A stretch of DNA of 64,000 nucleotides from CBDFKQ01 sp965248855. Lineage in GTDB: Bacteria; Bacteroidota; Bacteroidia; Cytophagales; 172606-1. Every line of letters begins with the position of its first letter. The stretch's first letter is position 1. The DNA lies in assembly GCA_965248855.1 (NCBI GenBank), contig CBDFKQ010000012.1, positions 558,001 through 622,000 of the forward strand, written 5' to 3'. The notes beneath the pieces are model-generated. The model saw nothing but the letters and a program-made list of their open reading frames with translations. It was not told the origin of the DNA and ran no database searches. The position numbers and the translations under genes were made by a program. Below, piece after piece: positions 19,301 to 28,374 of this stretch.

Positions 19301-21219
19301 CAAATCCGATTTTGGCATGGACCGAAGGCTGGGGGGACGCAATGCAAATGATACTAGATGCCAATTACAGAGACGAAAATGGAAACGGTACTTTTGATTC
19401 TGATGAAGAGTATGGGTATGATCAACTTGACTGTAGCTCTGGAACATGCATACCTAGAACAACACCTGAATATGAGAAAAGTATTAATTGGGGTACGACC
19501 AATATAAATAACGGAATCAATTCTGAGTATTACATGGCTTGTGCCATTTATGATCTCTGGGATGGGGCAGGTAAGGGTTTACCCGTTTTGTTACCTGGAG
19601 GAGCAAGTGACAGGCATGGATATAATGATTTATCTAGTTCCGGAGCTACTTATCCTAACGGCTGGTCGGTGCCGGATAATGTTGAGCTTACTTTTAAGCA
19701 AATAGCTACTCCTTTAACACTATTTGATTTTAGTACAGGCCAACCAAAGTCTGTATTGATTACTAATATTTCAGATTATGTACGAAGGTTACTGAGTACT
19801 ATTACAGATTGTAATGTCAAAAATCAGATAGCCAATGCTTTTAACCAAAATAAAGTAGCAGAAAATATTACATTATTAAATTCAAACCCAAATATAAATT
19901 CAGGAATAAATACTGACGATATAGTTTATACTTATTACGACGGCCTATTCTTTTTCCAGACCAAACATTTTATGAACCCTTATTTCGGGTTAAAAGGACA
20001 AAATAATTTTAACTACAATCTTCAAAATGGCGCCTCCATTAATGATAACCTGGCATTAATTGGTACCAATGCTTCCGGTAATGCATTTCATATTTCAATG
20101 GGTAACAATAGTACAGTGGGAACTTGTGGAAATGTAAACATTGTAATACAAAACGCTGCTTTATTCATTGGTAATGGATCCCTAAATGTTAGAACTGAAA
20201 TTAGAACAGGATCTGTTTTGCAAGTAAAAACGGGTGGGGTGTTAAACATTGCTGATAATACTACATTAGTGATCGACTGTGGGGCTACTTTTATATTTGA
20301 AAATGGGGGAGCAATTAACTTAAATGGTTCTAATGCTAAACTTATTATTGATGGTAAATTAGTATTAACCGGAGTTTCAAAGCTTCCGGTAGCCTACAGT
20401 ACCACCTCGTTATCATTATCCGGCCCGGCTTCTGCTGTAACTTCAGGGTCTGTTTATACGGTTTCCGGTAAAGCAGGCGATACTTTTACCTGGACGGTAC
20501 CCGGTGGATGGCACATTAACGGGCAACAAGTCAGTACATTGTCAGCCGGCGTGGCAGTAACTATTACTCCCCCTATATCGGCTTGTGGTGGTAATTTTTA
20601 CACAATATCTGCAAAGGCTAATAATGGTTGCTACGCAGGCTCAGTAACTTCAATACAAATTAAATCCGGCACCGTGCCAAAGGCACCTAATCCTATCAAT
20701 GTCACAGCAGATTGCAATGAATACCGGTTCTCAACCTCCGGTGCTGATGGCGCATCACAATTTGAGTGGCATTATTATCTTTTGCCTAACGCGGGTACTG
20801 AAGTAATCACTACAGGCGGATCAACTATTAAATTAAAATTGTATACCGGCAATTGGAGGATTGGGGTTAAAGCCATTAATATTTGTGGGCTTAGCGACAT
20901 CATTTATACCGATGTAGCAGTAAACTGCTCCCAACATCTGGCTGCTGTTTTTCCAAACCCTGCCGCCCGGCAACTTAATATAGAATTAATGAATAATAAT
21001 ACCGTAATTGATACACTAAAAAGTAAGACGGGCACAAACATTGAGCAAGAATTTAGCATTATCCTCTACAATAAATTTCAACAGACTGTAAAAACCGGAA
21101 ATAGTAAAAATGAAAAGCTACAATTAGATTTATCAGGCTTATCAGACGGTATGTACTATCTTCATATTTCTCAAAATGGAGAAGTTATTGAGAGGCAACA
21201 TATTATTATTCAAAAATAA
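16331..21219 (+). pseudogene. Giant LRR-metalloprotease T9SS cargo, split by a -1 frameshift after the signal peptide
   Basis: The first frame (16331-16612) encodes a signal peptide ending FAQ and about 40 further residues. The rest of the protein (16528-21219, 1563 residues) continues in another frame from PKDSLALVSF, the typical LRR cap. Adding one T to the AAAATTTT run at 16522-16529 would join them. The second part has LRRs (about 1-370), an Ig-like region, a carboxypeptidase-regulatory-like segment (about 730-810), a gluzincin-type metalloprotease (HEFGH at 896-900, Glu933 in WTEGWGD as probable third zinc ligand), a calcium-site-like DENGNGTFDSDEE, and a T9SS type A tail ending HIIIQK. 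Without the signal peptide it cannot be exported. This may be a recent mutation, a sequencing indel or a recoding site; everything else is intact. Confidence 0.8.
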
Positions 21220-21285
21220 AAACAGAGTGGTTATGGCAATCTAAGCCCTAACCGATAAGTTTAAATTATAAACTAACTAACAATC

Positions 21286-21939
21286 ATGAAAAAGTATATC
21301 AATAATCTGTTCATATTTTTAATAATTCCTTTATCGGCTGATTTTTGTATTCCATCTAAAAAAGAAAACCGTCGTGTATATCTTATGAATGAAGAATTTA
21401 AAAGTTATGTGGTTTTTCCAAAAGGTAGCTTTTGGGTATATGAAGAAAAGAATAGTGGTGCACAAGATAGCATTTACATTTTCGAAAAATATTTAAATAT
21501 CGGTTCTTATAAATATTATGATTATGATTATGAATCATTGGCTTATTATTTATATAGTTCTTATACTAAAGATACTCTTTATGGGAGGGGGGGGGCAGAG
21601 AAGGCAGGAACTACTGATAGCTTATTCATAAATGATTATACAGAATTATCCAAAAACCAAAGATTTGTATCTAATTATCAATTTTTTTCAGGGAAAAAAA
21701 TTCCGAAAAATTATATATATGAGCCGGTACAAGATACAAAAATTAAATATAGAGATTCACTTATTACTTATTCCATAAATAATGTTGAATACAAACAAGT
21801 AAAGGTTTTTGAAAATTTAATAAAGGATTTTAATACTCAGCCGAAAATCATTTATTACGCCAAAAATGTAGGGGTAATTAAAAAAGAACTTTTTAATGGA
21901 GAGGTATGGGAGCTAAAGAAATATTTTATTAATAAATAA
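21286..21939 (+). CDS. Array lipoprotein P1 (intact, poly-G 9)
   Basis: First of six paralogs of about 210 residues. It has a hydrophobic signal with a poor lipobox (ADFC, Cys21), then the family core FPKGSxWVYEE, a YxKDTL segment and the shared C-terminus KNVGVIKKELFNGEVWELKKYFINK-like (23-24 residues). Codons 101-104 run through a tract of nine G (21587-21595) that keeps the frame open. The gene lies 66 bp after the LRR-metalloprotease. The spacer carries a hairpin (GGTTATGGC with GCCCTAACC) and a leader shared with P2, P5 and P6. The function is unknown; export to the periplasm or outer membrane is likely. Confidence 0.8.
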   Translation: MKKYINNLFIFLIIPLSADFCIPSKKENRRVYLMNEEFKSYVVFPKGSFWVYEEKNSGAQDSIYIFEKYLNIGSYKYYDYDYESLAYYLYSSYTKDTLYGRGGAEKAGTTDSLFINDYTELSKNQRFVSNYQFFSGKKIPKNYIYEPVQDTKIKYRDSLITYSINNVEYKQVKVFENLIKDFNTQPKIIYYAKNVGVIKKELFNGEVWELKKYFINK

Positions 21940-21948
21940 ATTTTAAAA

Positions 21949-22083
21949 GCTGGTAAAAACCGCGATAAGTTAAACGACAAGCTACAATTGGATTTATCAA
22001 GCCTATCTGATGGTATGTACTATCTTCATATTTCACAAAATGGAGAAGTTATTGAGAGGCAACATATTATTATTCAAAAATAA
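21949..22083 (+). pseudogene. Orphan T9SS tail remnant R1
   Basis: An open frame without a start reads DKLQLDLSSLSDGMYYLHI and then SQNGEVIERQHIIIQK, almost the same as the last 35 residues of the LRR-metalloprotease. It is preceded by a blurred copy of the next-upstream stretch. It lies in the P1-P2 spacer and cannot be translated alone. Confidence 0.8.
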
Positions 22084-22149
22084 TCATAATTCGATTATGG
22101 TAATCTAAGCCATAACCGATAAGTTTAAACTATAAACTAACAAACAATC

Positions 22150-22775
22150 ATGAAAAAGTATATTAATTACCTGTTAATTTTATTTATGATCAATATAATC
22201 ACTTCTTGTGGAGGCGATAATTTTCCTACTTATTATATGAATGAAAACTTCAAAAGCTATGCATTTTTTCAGAAAGGAAGTTACTGGGTATATCAAAAAG
22301 TAAGTTCAGGTGACAGTGATAAGGTCATTCAAATAAGTATAATAACAGAAATGACCAAAAGTAGAACCCTAGGCTATAATTATGAGAGGTTTTATAGTAA
22401 GCTTTCTTCTACTTATTATAAGGATACTACTAATTGCTTCGGAGATCCATCAAATAATCTTGAAAATAAAAACTATGAAGTATCTGAGTATGGAGTTAGA
22501 AATTCTTTTAGCCTTGTTCCTAATTATATTGATACCAGTATAGTTAATTTTGAATATAATTATGCTTCTAATTTTATATTAAAATTTGAGAGCATGTTGG
22601 ATTCCCTTCAAGTAAATGGTGTTTGGTACAAAAATGTAAAAATTTTTAATCATAGCCCGCAATTTAACCCATTGCAAACCAAAAGGGTTTATTACGCAAA
22701 AATGTAGGAATAATTAAAAAAGAGCTTTTCAATGGTGAGGTATGGGAGCTTAAGAAATATTTTATTAATAAATAA
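22150..22775 (+). pseudogene. Array lipoprotein P2, frameshifted near its 3' end
   Basis: The gene has a good lipobox (ITSC, Cys20), the FQKGSYWVY core and the family layout, but one C is missing in the GCCAAAAAT stretch found in the other copies (about 22697). The frame therefore ends at TAG 22705-22707 after 185 residues. The conserved terminal motif (NVGIIKKELFNGEVWELKKYFINK-like) is still present in the next frame up to TAA 22773-22775. The shortened protein may or may not work; the last 23 residues are invariant in all other copies, suggesting they matter. It uses the class I leader, like P1. Confidence 0.75.
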
Positions 22776-22780
22776 ATTTT

Positions 22781-22903
22781 AAAAGCTAGTAAAATAAAAG
22801 CTACAATTGGTTTACTAGTCTTATCAGACGGTATGTACTTTCTTCATATTTCACAAAATGGAGAAGTTGTTGAGAGGCAACATTATTATTATTCAAAAAT
22901 AAA
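22781..22903 (+). pseudogene. Orphan T9SS tail remnant R2
   Basis: This copy of the T9SS tail has an internal deletion at its start and an extra base in the CAACATTATTATTATT stretch, so its frame is broken. The core (LSDGMYFLHISQNGEVVERQ-like) remains recognisable. A strong terminator follows. Confidence 0.7.
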
Positions 22904-22942
22904 AAAAAGAGTGGTTACTAAATAGTAACCACTCTTTTTTTT
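22900..22942. terminator. Strong terminator after P2/R2
   Basis: A 12-bp perfect stem (AGAGTGGTTACT at 22908-22919 with AGTAACCACTCT at 22924-22935) has an AAAT loop, an A-run before it and a T-run after it. The same element recurs after R3 and R6, so it splits the array into separate transcription units. Confidence 0.9.
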
Positions 22943-23033
22943 AAAATTGAAAAATTGTGTTATAAGTTATATTCTTAAACAATTTATATAATAGCCTATT
23001 AGTTTAAAACAAATCTCTCAATTAATTAAAACT

Positions 23034-23678
23034 ATGAAGAATTCAATTACAAAGGGCATATTTAATAACAGTTTAGGAGTTTTAATAATTTTTTTTGGTA
23101 TAAATATGTGCCAATCTTGTATTAAGAAAAAGAACCTGCCGGACTATTATATGGATGAAAATTTTCGAAGTTATGTAGATTTCCCTAAAGGAAGTTATTG
23201 GATTTATGAAGAAACTTTAACGGGTGGAAAAAGTGATAGCATATATCTTTTTGAAAGAGAATATTCAACTGATAGAAGTGGCAAATACGTGGACTACAAT
23301 TATGATAGGATTGATTTAAAATTTTTTCGATCCTATTACAAGGACACTATGGTTGCGGCAGGTGGTGGGGGTGAAAATACAAGTTTAGGATTTCACTATA
23401 CCGAAGATTCTCCATATAATGTTCAATATTTTAGTGGAGCGGGGGGGGTAAAATCTATTTATGATTTTACAGGATACAAAACTACATACAAAGATTCACT
23501 TGCGTCATATAAGGTAAATGCTGTAGATTTTAAACAGGTAAAAGTGTTTGAAAAACAGGTAAAAAATTATGATAGGCAGCCTAAAATTATTTACTATGCC
23601 AAAAATATTGGTGTTATTAAAAAAGAGCTTTTTAATGGTGATGTATGGGAACTAAAGAAATATTTTATTAATAAATAA
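23034..23678 (+). CDS. Array lipoprotein P3 (intact, poly-G 8)
   Basis: A 214-residue paralog with lipobox CQSC (Cys29), the core FPKGSYWIYEETLTGG and the invariant C-terminus. It carries its own poly-G tract of eight G (23441-23448, encoding Ala-Gly-Gly) at a different place from P1; any one-base change would truncate it after about 135 residues. It has a class II leader (terminator, then a GTGTTATAAGTTATATTCTT-type segment and a CAATTAATTAAAA stretch before ATG), shared with P4 and with an orphan leader after P6. P3 and P4 are the closest pair in their N-terminal halves. Function unknown. Confidence 0.8.
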   Translation: MKNSITKGIFNNSLGVLIIFFGINMCQSCIKKKNLPDYYMDENFRSYVDFPKGSYWIYEETLTGGKSDSIYLFEREYSTDRSGKYVDYNYDRIDLKFFRSYYKDTMVAAGGGGENTSLGFHYTEDSPYNVQYFSGAGGVKSIYDFTGYKTTYKDSLASYKVNAVDFKQVKVFEKQVKNYDRQPKIIYYAKNIGVIKKELFNGDVWELKKYFINK

Positions 23679-23839
23679 ATTATGCTTTTAATAAATTCCA
23701 GCAGCTTGTAAAAACTGGAACAAGTAAAAATGACAACCTACAGCTAAATGTATTTGACTTAGCAGATGGAATGTACTTTTTACATATTATTCAAAATGGA
23801 GAAGTCATTGAGAGGCAATATATTATTATTCAAAAATAA
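23679..23839 (+). pseudogene. Orphan T9SS tail remnant R3 (longest)
   Basis: This is the longest remnant: it reads NKFQQLVKTGTSKNDNLQLN and continues to the IIIQK stop, about 49 residues aligned to the end of the LRR-metalloprotease. Compared with R0 it has diverged by many substitutions, so it may descend from a different cargo paralog. Confidence 0.8.
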
Positions 23840-23844
23840 AAGAT

Positions 23845-23879
23845 AAAAGAGTGGTTACTAAACAGTAACCACTCTTTTA
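23845..23879. terminator. Strong terminator after P3/R3
   Basis: The same stem as at 22908-22935 (AGAGTGGTTACT with AGTAACCACTCT) is present with an AAAC loop and flanking A/T runs. Confidence 0.88.
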
Positions 23880-23969
23880 TTTAAATGGAAAATTATGTTA
23901 TATGTATAATCTTATTCATTTTTATAATTGCCTATTAATTAAAACAAATCTTTCAATTAATTTAAAACC

Positions 23970-24626
23970 ATGAAAAATTTAACATCCAGAAAAATAATTA
24001 TTTACTGCATGATTATATTAGCTCTTCCTTTATCTGCAAATTTTTGCGTTTCTTCTTGCAACTCTAAAAACTTGCCAGACTATTATATGAATGATAATTT
24101 TAGAAGTTACGTAGATTTTCCAAAGGGTAGTTACTGGATTTATGAAGAAACTTTAACAGGTGGAAAAAGTGATAGCATGTATCTTTATGAAAGAGAATAT
24201 TCAACTGATAGAAGTGGCAAATATGTAGACTATCATTATGATTGGATAAATTTAAAATTTTTTCGATCATATTATCGTGATACTTTAAAAGGCACAAGTA
24301 AATTAGATGTATTTATAAAAAAAGGGTATTACTATGCTGAAAACCCATCGATTTATTCTGATGTTAATGTGCAATACTTTACTGAAATAGGGGGGATAAA
24401 TTTTTCGTATGATTATCCTGGATCTAAAATACTTTATAAAGATTCTCTTGAATCATACAAAGTAATTGGGGTTGATTATAAACAAGTTAAAGTATTTGAA
24501 AATTTAATTAAAAGATATGAAAAGCAACCTAAAATTATTTATTACGCCAAAAACGTAGGGGTTATTAAAAAAGAGCTTTTTAATGGTGAGGTATGGGAGC
24601 TAAAGAAATATTTTATTAATAAATAA
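23970..24626 (+). CDS. Array lipoprotein P4 (intact)
   Basis: A 218-residue paralog with lipobox VSSC (Cys30), the FPKGSYWIYEETLTGG core nearly identical to P3, and the invariant C-terminus. The tract matching the P3 poly-G is reduced to six G here (24390-24395, Gly-Gly). It has a class II leader behind a terminator. No enzymatic motif is visible; as in the other copies the mature part is rich in Tyr and Lys and looks beta-structured. Confidence 0.8.
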   Translation: MKNLTSRKIIIYCMIILALPLSANFCVSSCNSKNLPDYYMNDNFRSYVDFPKGSYWIYEETLTGGKSDSMYLYEREYSTDRSGKYVDYHYDWINLKFFRSYYRDTLKGTSKLDVFIKKGYYYAENPSIYSDVNVQYFTEIGGINFSYDYPGSKILYKDSLESYKVIGVDYKQVKVFENLIKRYEKQPKIIYYAKNVGVIKKELFNGEVWELKKYFINK

Positions 24627-24630
24627 ATTT

Positions 24631-24752
24631 TAAAAGCTGGTAAAATAAAAGCTACAATTGGTTTACTAGTCTTATCAGACGGTATGTACTTTCTTCATAT
24701 TTCACAAAATGGAGAAGTTATTGAGAGGCAACATATTATTATTCAAAAATAA
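24631..24752 (+). pseudogene. Orphan T9SS tail remnant R4
   Basis: The tail copy has the same 5' internal deletion as R2 and R6 (GGTAAAATAAAAGCTACAATTGG) but keeps the open HIIIQK end. It is followed by a class I hairpin leader. Confidence 0.7.
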
Positions 24753-24809
24753 TTACAATTCGGTTATGGCAATCTAAGCCATAGCCGATAAATTTTAAAC
24801 TAAAGAATC

Positions 24810-25439
24810 ATGAAAAAATATTTTAGTTATCTAATTATTTTTATAATAACTTCATTATTTACCAATTCTTGCAGCCTTTTTGAAAAAAACATTCCAACTT
24901 ATCACTTTGATCCGATATTTAGAGAATATGTAATCTTTCCAATTGGCTCTTACTGGGTTTATAAAGAAATAAACCTGGTAAAAACCGATAGTCTTTATTT
25001 AGATAATCAAACCATATATGTAACCGATAAGTTATATAAATATAAATCTGAATTTGCAAGGCAAGCTTTAAATAGTTCTTATGATCAAATTGGTTTTGTA
25101 GGATGGTGTTACGCAACTGATACAACTTCAAGCAGTATCTCATATTATAAGGAGCAATCAAGAATTAGCCAAACGGGAATTGATAAAGTATTTTTTAAAG
25201 GAAAAATAGGAGAAGTTTTTGAATTGGGTGGGCCAACAATAACCAAATATGAAGCCTTATATGATACTTTATCCGTTAACAAAGTAGTTTATAACCAGGT
25301 AAGGGTTTATACTATTCTCAAACAATCTTTTGATAAACAAACCAAAAGGGTTTATTACGCTAAAAACGTAGGTGTTATTAAAAAAGAACTTTTTAATGGA
25401 GAGGTATGGGAGCTAAAGAAATATTTTATTAATAAATAA
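24810..25439 (+). CDS. Array lipoprotein P5 (intact, most divergent)
   Basis: A 209-residue paralog with a good lipobox (TNSC, Cys21). The core is changed to FPIGSYWVYKE and the central part differs strongly from the other copies, with no poly-G tract. The last 25 residues are again identical to P1 and P4, so sequence conservation is concentrated at the C-terminus. It has a class I leader with the hairpin CGGTTATGGC / GCCATAGCCG (24763-24790). Confidence 0.78.
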   Translation: MKKYFSYLIIFIITSLFTNSCSLFEKNIPTYHFDPIFREYVIFPIGSYWVYKEINLVKTDSLYLDNQTIYVTDKLYKYKSEFARQALNSSYDQIGFVGWCYATDTTSSSISYYKEQSRISQTGIDKVFFKGKIGEVFELGGPTITKYEALYDTLSVNKVVYNQVRVYTILKQSFDKQTKRVYYAKNVGVIKKELFNGEVWELKKYFINK

Positions 25440-25445
25440 ATTTTA

Positions 25446-25589
25446 AAAGCTAGTAAAAACCGCAATGAGTAAAATGAGAAACTGACACTACAATTGGATT
25501 TATCAAGCCTATCTGATGGTATGCACTATCTTCATATTTCAAAAAATGGAGAAATTATTGAGAAGCAACATATTATTATTCAAAAATAA
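25446..25589 (+). pseudogene. Orphan T9SS tail remnant R5
   Basis: The remnant reads LQLDLSSLSDGMHYLHIS and ends in HIIIQK. It is followed by a class I spacer identical to the one between the LRR-metalloprotease and P1. Confidence 0.75.
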
Positions 25590-25655
25590 AAACAGAGTGG
25601 TTATGGCAATCTAAGCCCTAACCGATAAGTTTAAATTATAAACTAACTAACAATC

Positions 25656-26308
25656 ATGAAAAAGTATATCAATAATCTGTTCATATTTTTAATAATTCCT
25701 TTATCGGCTGATTTTTGTATTCCATCTAAAAAAGAAAACCGTCGTGTATATCTTATGAATGAAGAATTTAAAAGTTATGTGGTTTTTCCAAAAGGTAGCT
25801 ATTGGGTATATGAAGAAAAGAATAGTGGTGCACAAGATAGCATTTACATTTTAGAAAAATATTTAAATATCGGTTCTTATAAATATTATGACTATGATTA
25901 TGAATCATTGGCTTATTATTTATATAGTTCTTATACTAAGGATACTCTTTATGGGAGGGGGGGGCAGAGAAGGCACGAACTACTGATAGCTTATTCATAA
26001 ATGATTATACAGAATTATCCAAAAACCAAAGATTTGTATCTAATTATCAATTTTTTTCAGGGAAAAAGATTCCGATAAATTATATATATGAGCCGGTACA
26101 AGATACAAAAATTAAATATAGAGATTCACTTATTACTTATTCCATAAATAATGTTGAATACAAACAAGTAAAGGTTTTTGAAAATTTAATAAAGGATTTT
26201 AATACTCAGCCGAAAATCATTTATTACGCCAAAAACGTAGGTGTTATTAAAAAAGAGCTTTTCAACGGTGAGGTATGGGAGCTTAAGAAATATTTTATTA
26301 ATAAATAA
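25656..26308 (+). pseudogene. Array lipoprotein P6, off-frame copy of P1 (poly-G 8)
   Basis: P6 is nearly identical to P1 at the DNA level, but its poly-G tract has eight G (25957-25964) instead of nine. The frame therefore leaves the family sequence and stops at 26000 after 114 residues (ending HELLIAYS). Restoring one G would reopen the frame to TAA 26306-26308 with the family C-terminus intact, and I see no other damage. This is what an OFF state of a slipped-strand, phase-variable gene looks like, P1 being ON. A plain null mutation or a sequencing error in the homopolymer are alternatives. Confidence 0.8.
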
Positions 26309-26310
26309 AT

Positions 26311-26434
26311 TTTAAAAGCTGGTAAAATAAAAGCTACAATTGGTTTACTAGTCTTATCAGACGGTATGTACTTTCTTCATATTTCACAAAATGGAGAAGT
26401 TGTTGAGAGGCAACATTATTATTATTCAAAAATA
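26311..26434 (+). pseudogene. Orphan T9SS tail remnant R6
   Basis: R6 is nearly identical to R2, including the internal deletion, the GTTGTTGAG variant and the frame-breaking extra base, although the gene before it is P1-like. This marks a recombination joint in or near P6. Confidence 0.75.
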
Positions 26435-26476
26435 AAAAAAAAGAGTGGTTACTAAATAGTAACCACTCTTTTTTTT
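26434..26476. terminator. Strong bidirectional terminator at the end of the array
   Basis: The AGAGTGGTTACT / AGTAACCACTCT stem (26442-26469) has a long A-run on the left and a T-run on the right. It can stop both the array from the left and the lipoprotein operon that converges from the right (ending at 26658). Confidence 0.88.
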
Positions 26477-26657
26477 AAAATTGAAAAATTGTGTTATAAG
26501 TTATATTCTTATCAATTTATATAATAGCCCATTAAGTCTAAAACAAATCTTTCAATTAATTAAAATGTCTCCATCGGAGCCTTCTCCTCTTTAGACTACA
26601 TTCTCAAAAGAATATAATTTTTAATAAATTTACTAACTATTTGAACATATTACTTTT
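26477..26657 (+). repeat. Orphan class II leader without a gene
   Basis: From 26477 to about 26564 the sequence repeats the leader found before P3 (TTGAAAAATTGTGTTATAAG and the CAATTAATTAAAA stretch). The following ATG opens only an eight-codon frame, so no seventh lipoprotein gene follows. The homology ends at the start codon, marking the right edge of the amplified unit. The rest up to 26657 shows nothing else. Confidence 0.7.
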
Positions 26658-28361
26658 TTAATAATCGGTATTCTTAGGATCAAAATTAGTCCATCCATCT
26701 GCCCAGTTGGCAGTACCAAAAGCTCCCTTGAAAGTGACTTTATCAAAAAATGCGTCATTGCCTTTTCCTGTAAAAACAGCACCTGTAAGTAATATGGAAC
26801 TGCCACCCGGCAATAGGTCAGGGTTTGTTAAACGGCTGACAGCTATAAGATTGTCAACTTTAAGGCTGGCCAAAGGTTGATTAAGTAAATTGTTAGCCGC
26901 AAATTTATCTTGATATTTTGCATCAGGGGCCGAGAAACCAATTGTACCAACTCCCTGGTTAGATATTGGGTTGTTTTCGAAAGCAAAATCACCACCTCTG
27001 CCGGGTAATAATGCTGAACGAGTTGCAGCAAGTACGTTCCCTCTAAGTTGAATTTGGTCAGCAGTAGTGGCTCCATTTATATCTTCATATTTTGTTTGAG
27101 ATTCGTTACCATCAATAGAAATACCTGCCAAGTTACTGCCTATTAAAACTGTATTAAAAATTGACTGTGAAGAGGCCCGACGTAAATGTGCGCCCCTACC
27201 AAAATTATCATCTCCTACACCATCAGTAGTTCCGTTTCCTCTTGCTAAATTAGAACCTCCCACACATGTAATATTTGAAAATATTGCTCCGGTAAATGGA
27301 CTTCCTGAAGCTGTCGGGCTGTTGTCTGATTCAAAACCGTTGGATTGAGAAACATCCGCCCAGTTAGGATCCCTTAAACCCAGACCATATTGTACTTTAC
27401 CGCTGTAACCAAGGTCGGTATCAAAATCATCATCAGTACCTCTGTAAGCAATTAAATACTTACAATTTACGGTTCCTCCAAACCACTCAAATGAATCATC
27501 ACCTGAAAAAGATACTTGAATGTGATCAATCACAGTACCGGAGCCTACACCTCCCAAAGTCAGGCCATTTATTTCATTTCCTACACTCAAGGCAATTCCA
27601 CCGAATTCAATCCTCACATATCTCATAATACCTGAGTTATCAGCAATATCCGAACCCCCATATTGGAAGCGAGGTTCTACTACTAACCCTTCTATATTTT
27701 GATCTCCCGGCTGATTAACAATAGATTTACCTAACAGGATTACCCCGCCCCAATCACCGTAACTTCTAAACCCTTTTGGTTGATTAGAAGTAAACACTAT
27801 TGGTTCAGTTGCAGTGCCGACAGCATTTATTTTCGCTCCTCGTCCTATTATCAAAGCACTACTGGTAGCTTTATCACCTTTAATAATTACGCCGGGATCT
27901 ATAAAAATAGTAGCTCCATTTGTAACGAGCACATTTCCCTTTAATAAGTAATGCATCGCTTTAGTAAGTTTCTTATCAGCTTTTATTTCACCTTCCAATA
28001 CTTCAGTATTAGTTGTAAACAAGTTGGCCGACTCCACACTTTTTCCATTTCGGCTTACCGAAATTTTTAAAGAAGTATAAGGTAATGAGGGTGGCAAAGT
28101 AACAGAAAGTTGGGTGGTAGTGGCCGCTGTTACAGTAGCGACAGTAGTGCCAAAATTGACAATGTTTTCGCTAGGGGTGGTGCTAAAACCTGTACCTGTA
28201 ATAGTTACTACTGTACCATCAGTACCAATGGTAGGCGTAAAACCGGTAATGCTTAGAGCGGCATTATTTGGAGGGACGGGATCCGAACCTTTACTACATG
28301 AAGTAAAATATATTGCCCCAAGAGAGACCATACATAACCAGAATTTTAAATAGAGTTTCAT
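26658..28361 (-). CDS. IPT/TIG plus beta-helix lipoprotein (paralog 3)
   Basis: A 567-residue predicted lipoprotein (FTSC, Cys22). An IPT/TIG Ig-like domain (about 36-118, ITGFTPTIGTDGTVVTITGTGF-type start) is followed by the same beta-helix module as the genes at 9145 and 47847, with GDWGGVILLG, GDDSFEWFGG and DDDFDTDLGY. Last gene of the lipoprotein operon that begins with FecR; it starts 13 bp after the preceding gene. Sharing the beta-helix module links this operon to the two stand-alone paralogs. A surface location is likely; ligand unknown. Confidence 0.85.
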   Translation of the reverse strand: MKLYLKFWLCMVSLGAIYFTSCSKGSDPVPPNNAALSITGFTPTIGTDGTVVTITGTGFSTTPSENIVNFGTTVATVTAATTTQLSVTLPPSLPYTSLKISVSRNGKSVESANLFTTNTEVLEGEIKADKKLTKAMHYLLKGNVLVTNGATIFIDPGVIIKGDKATSSALIIGRGAKINAVGTATEPIVFTSNQPKGFRSYGDWGGVILLGKSIVNQPGDQNIEGLVVEPRFQYGGSDIADNSGIMRYVRIEFGGIALSVGNEINGLTLGGVGSGTVIDHIQVSFSGDDSFEWFGGTVNCKYLIAYRGTDDDFDTDLGYSGKVQYGLGLRDPNWADVSQSNGFESDNSPTASGSPFTGAIFSNITCVGGSNLARGNGTTDGVGDDNFGRGAHLRRASSQSIFNTVLIGSNLAGISIDGNESQTKYEDINGATTADQIQLRGNVLAATRSALLPGRGGDFAFENNPISNQGVGTIGFSAPDAKYQDKFAANNLLNQPLASLKVDNLIAVSRLTNPDLLPGGSSILLTGAVFTGKGNDAFFDKVTFKGAFGTANWADGWTNFDPKNTDY

Positions 28362-28374
28362 ATTGATATTTGGT

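Noticed and set aside
26477..26600. Seventh lipoprotein gene after P6
   Set aside because: Only the leader is repeated; the ATG is followed by eight codons and a stop with no similarity to the family.
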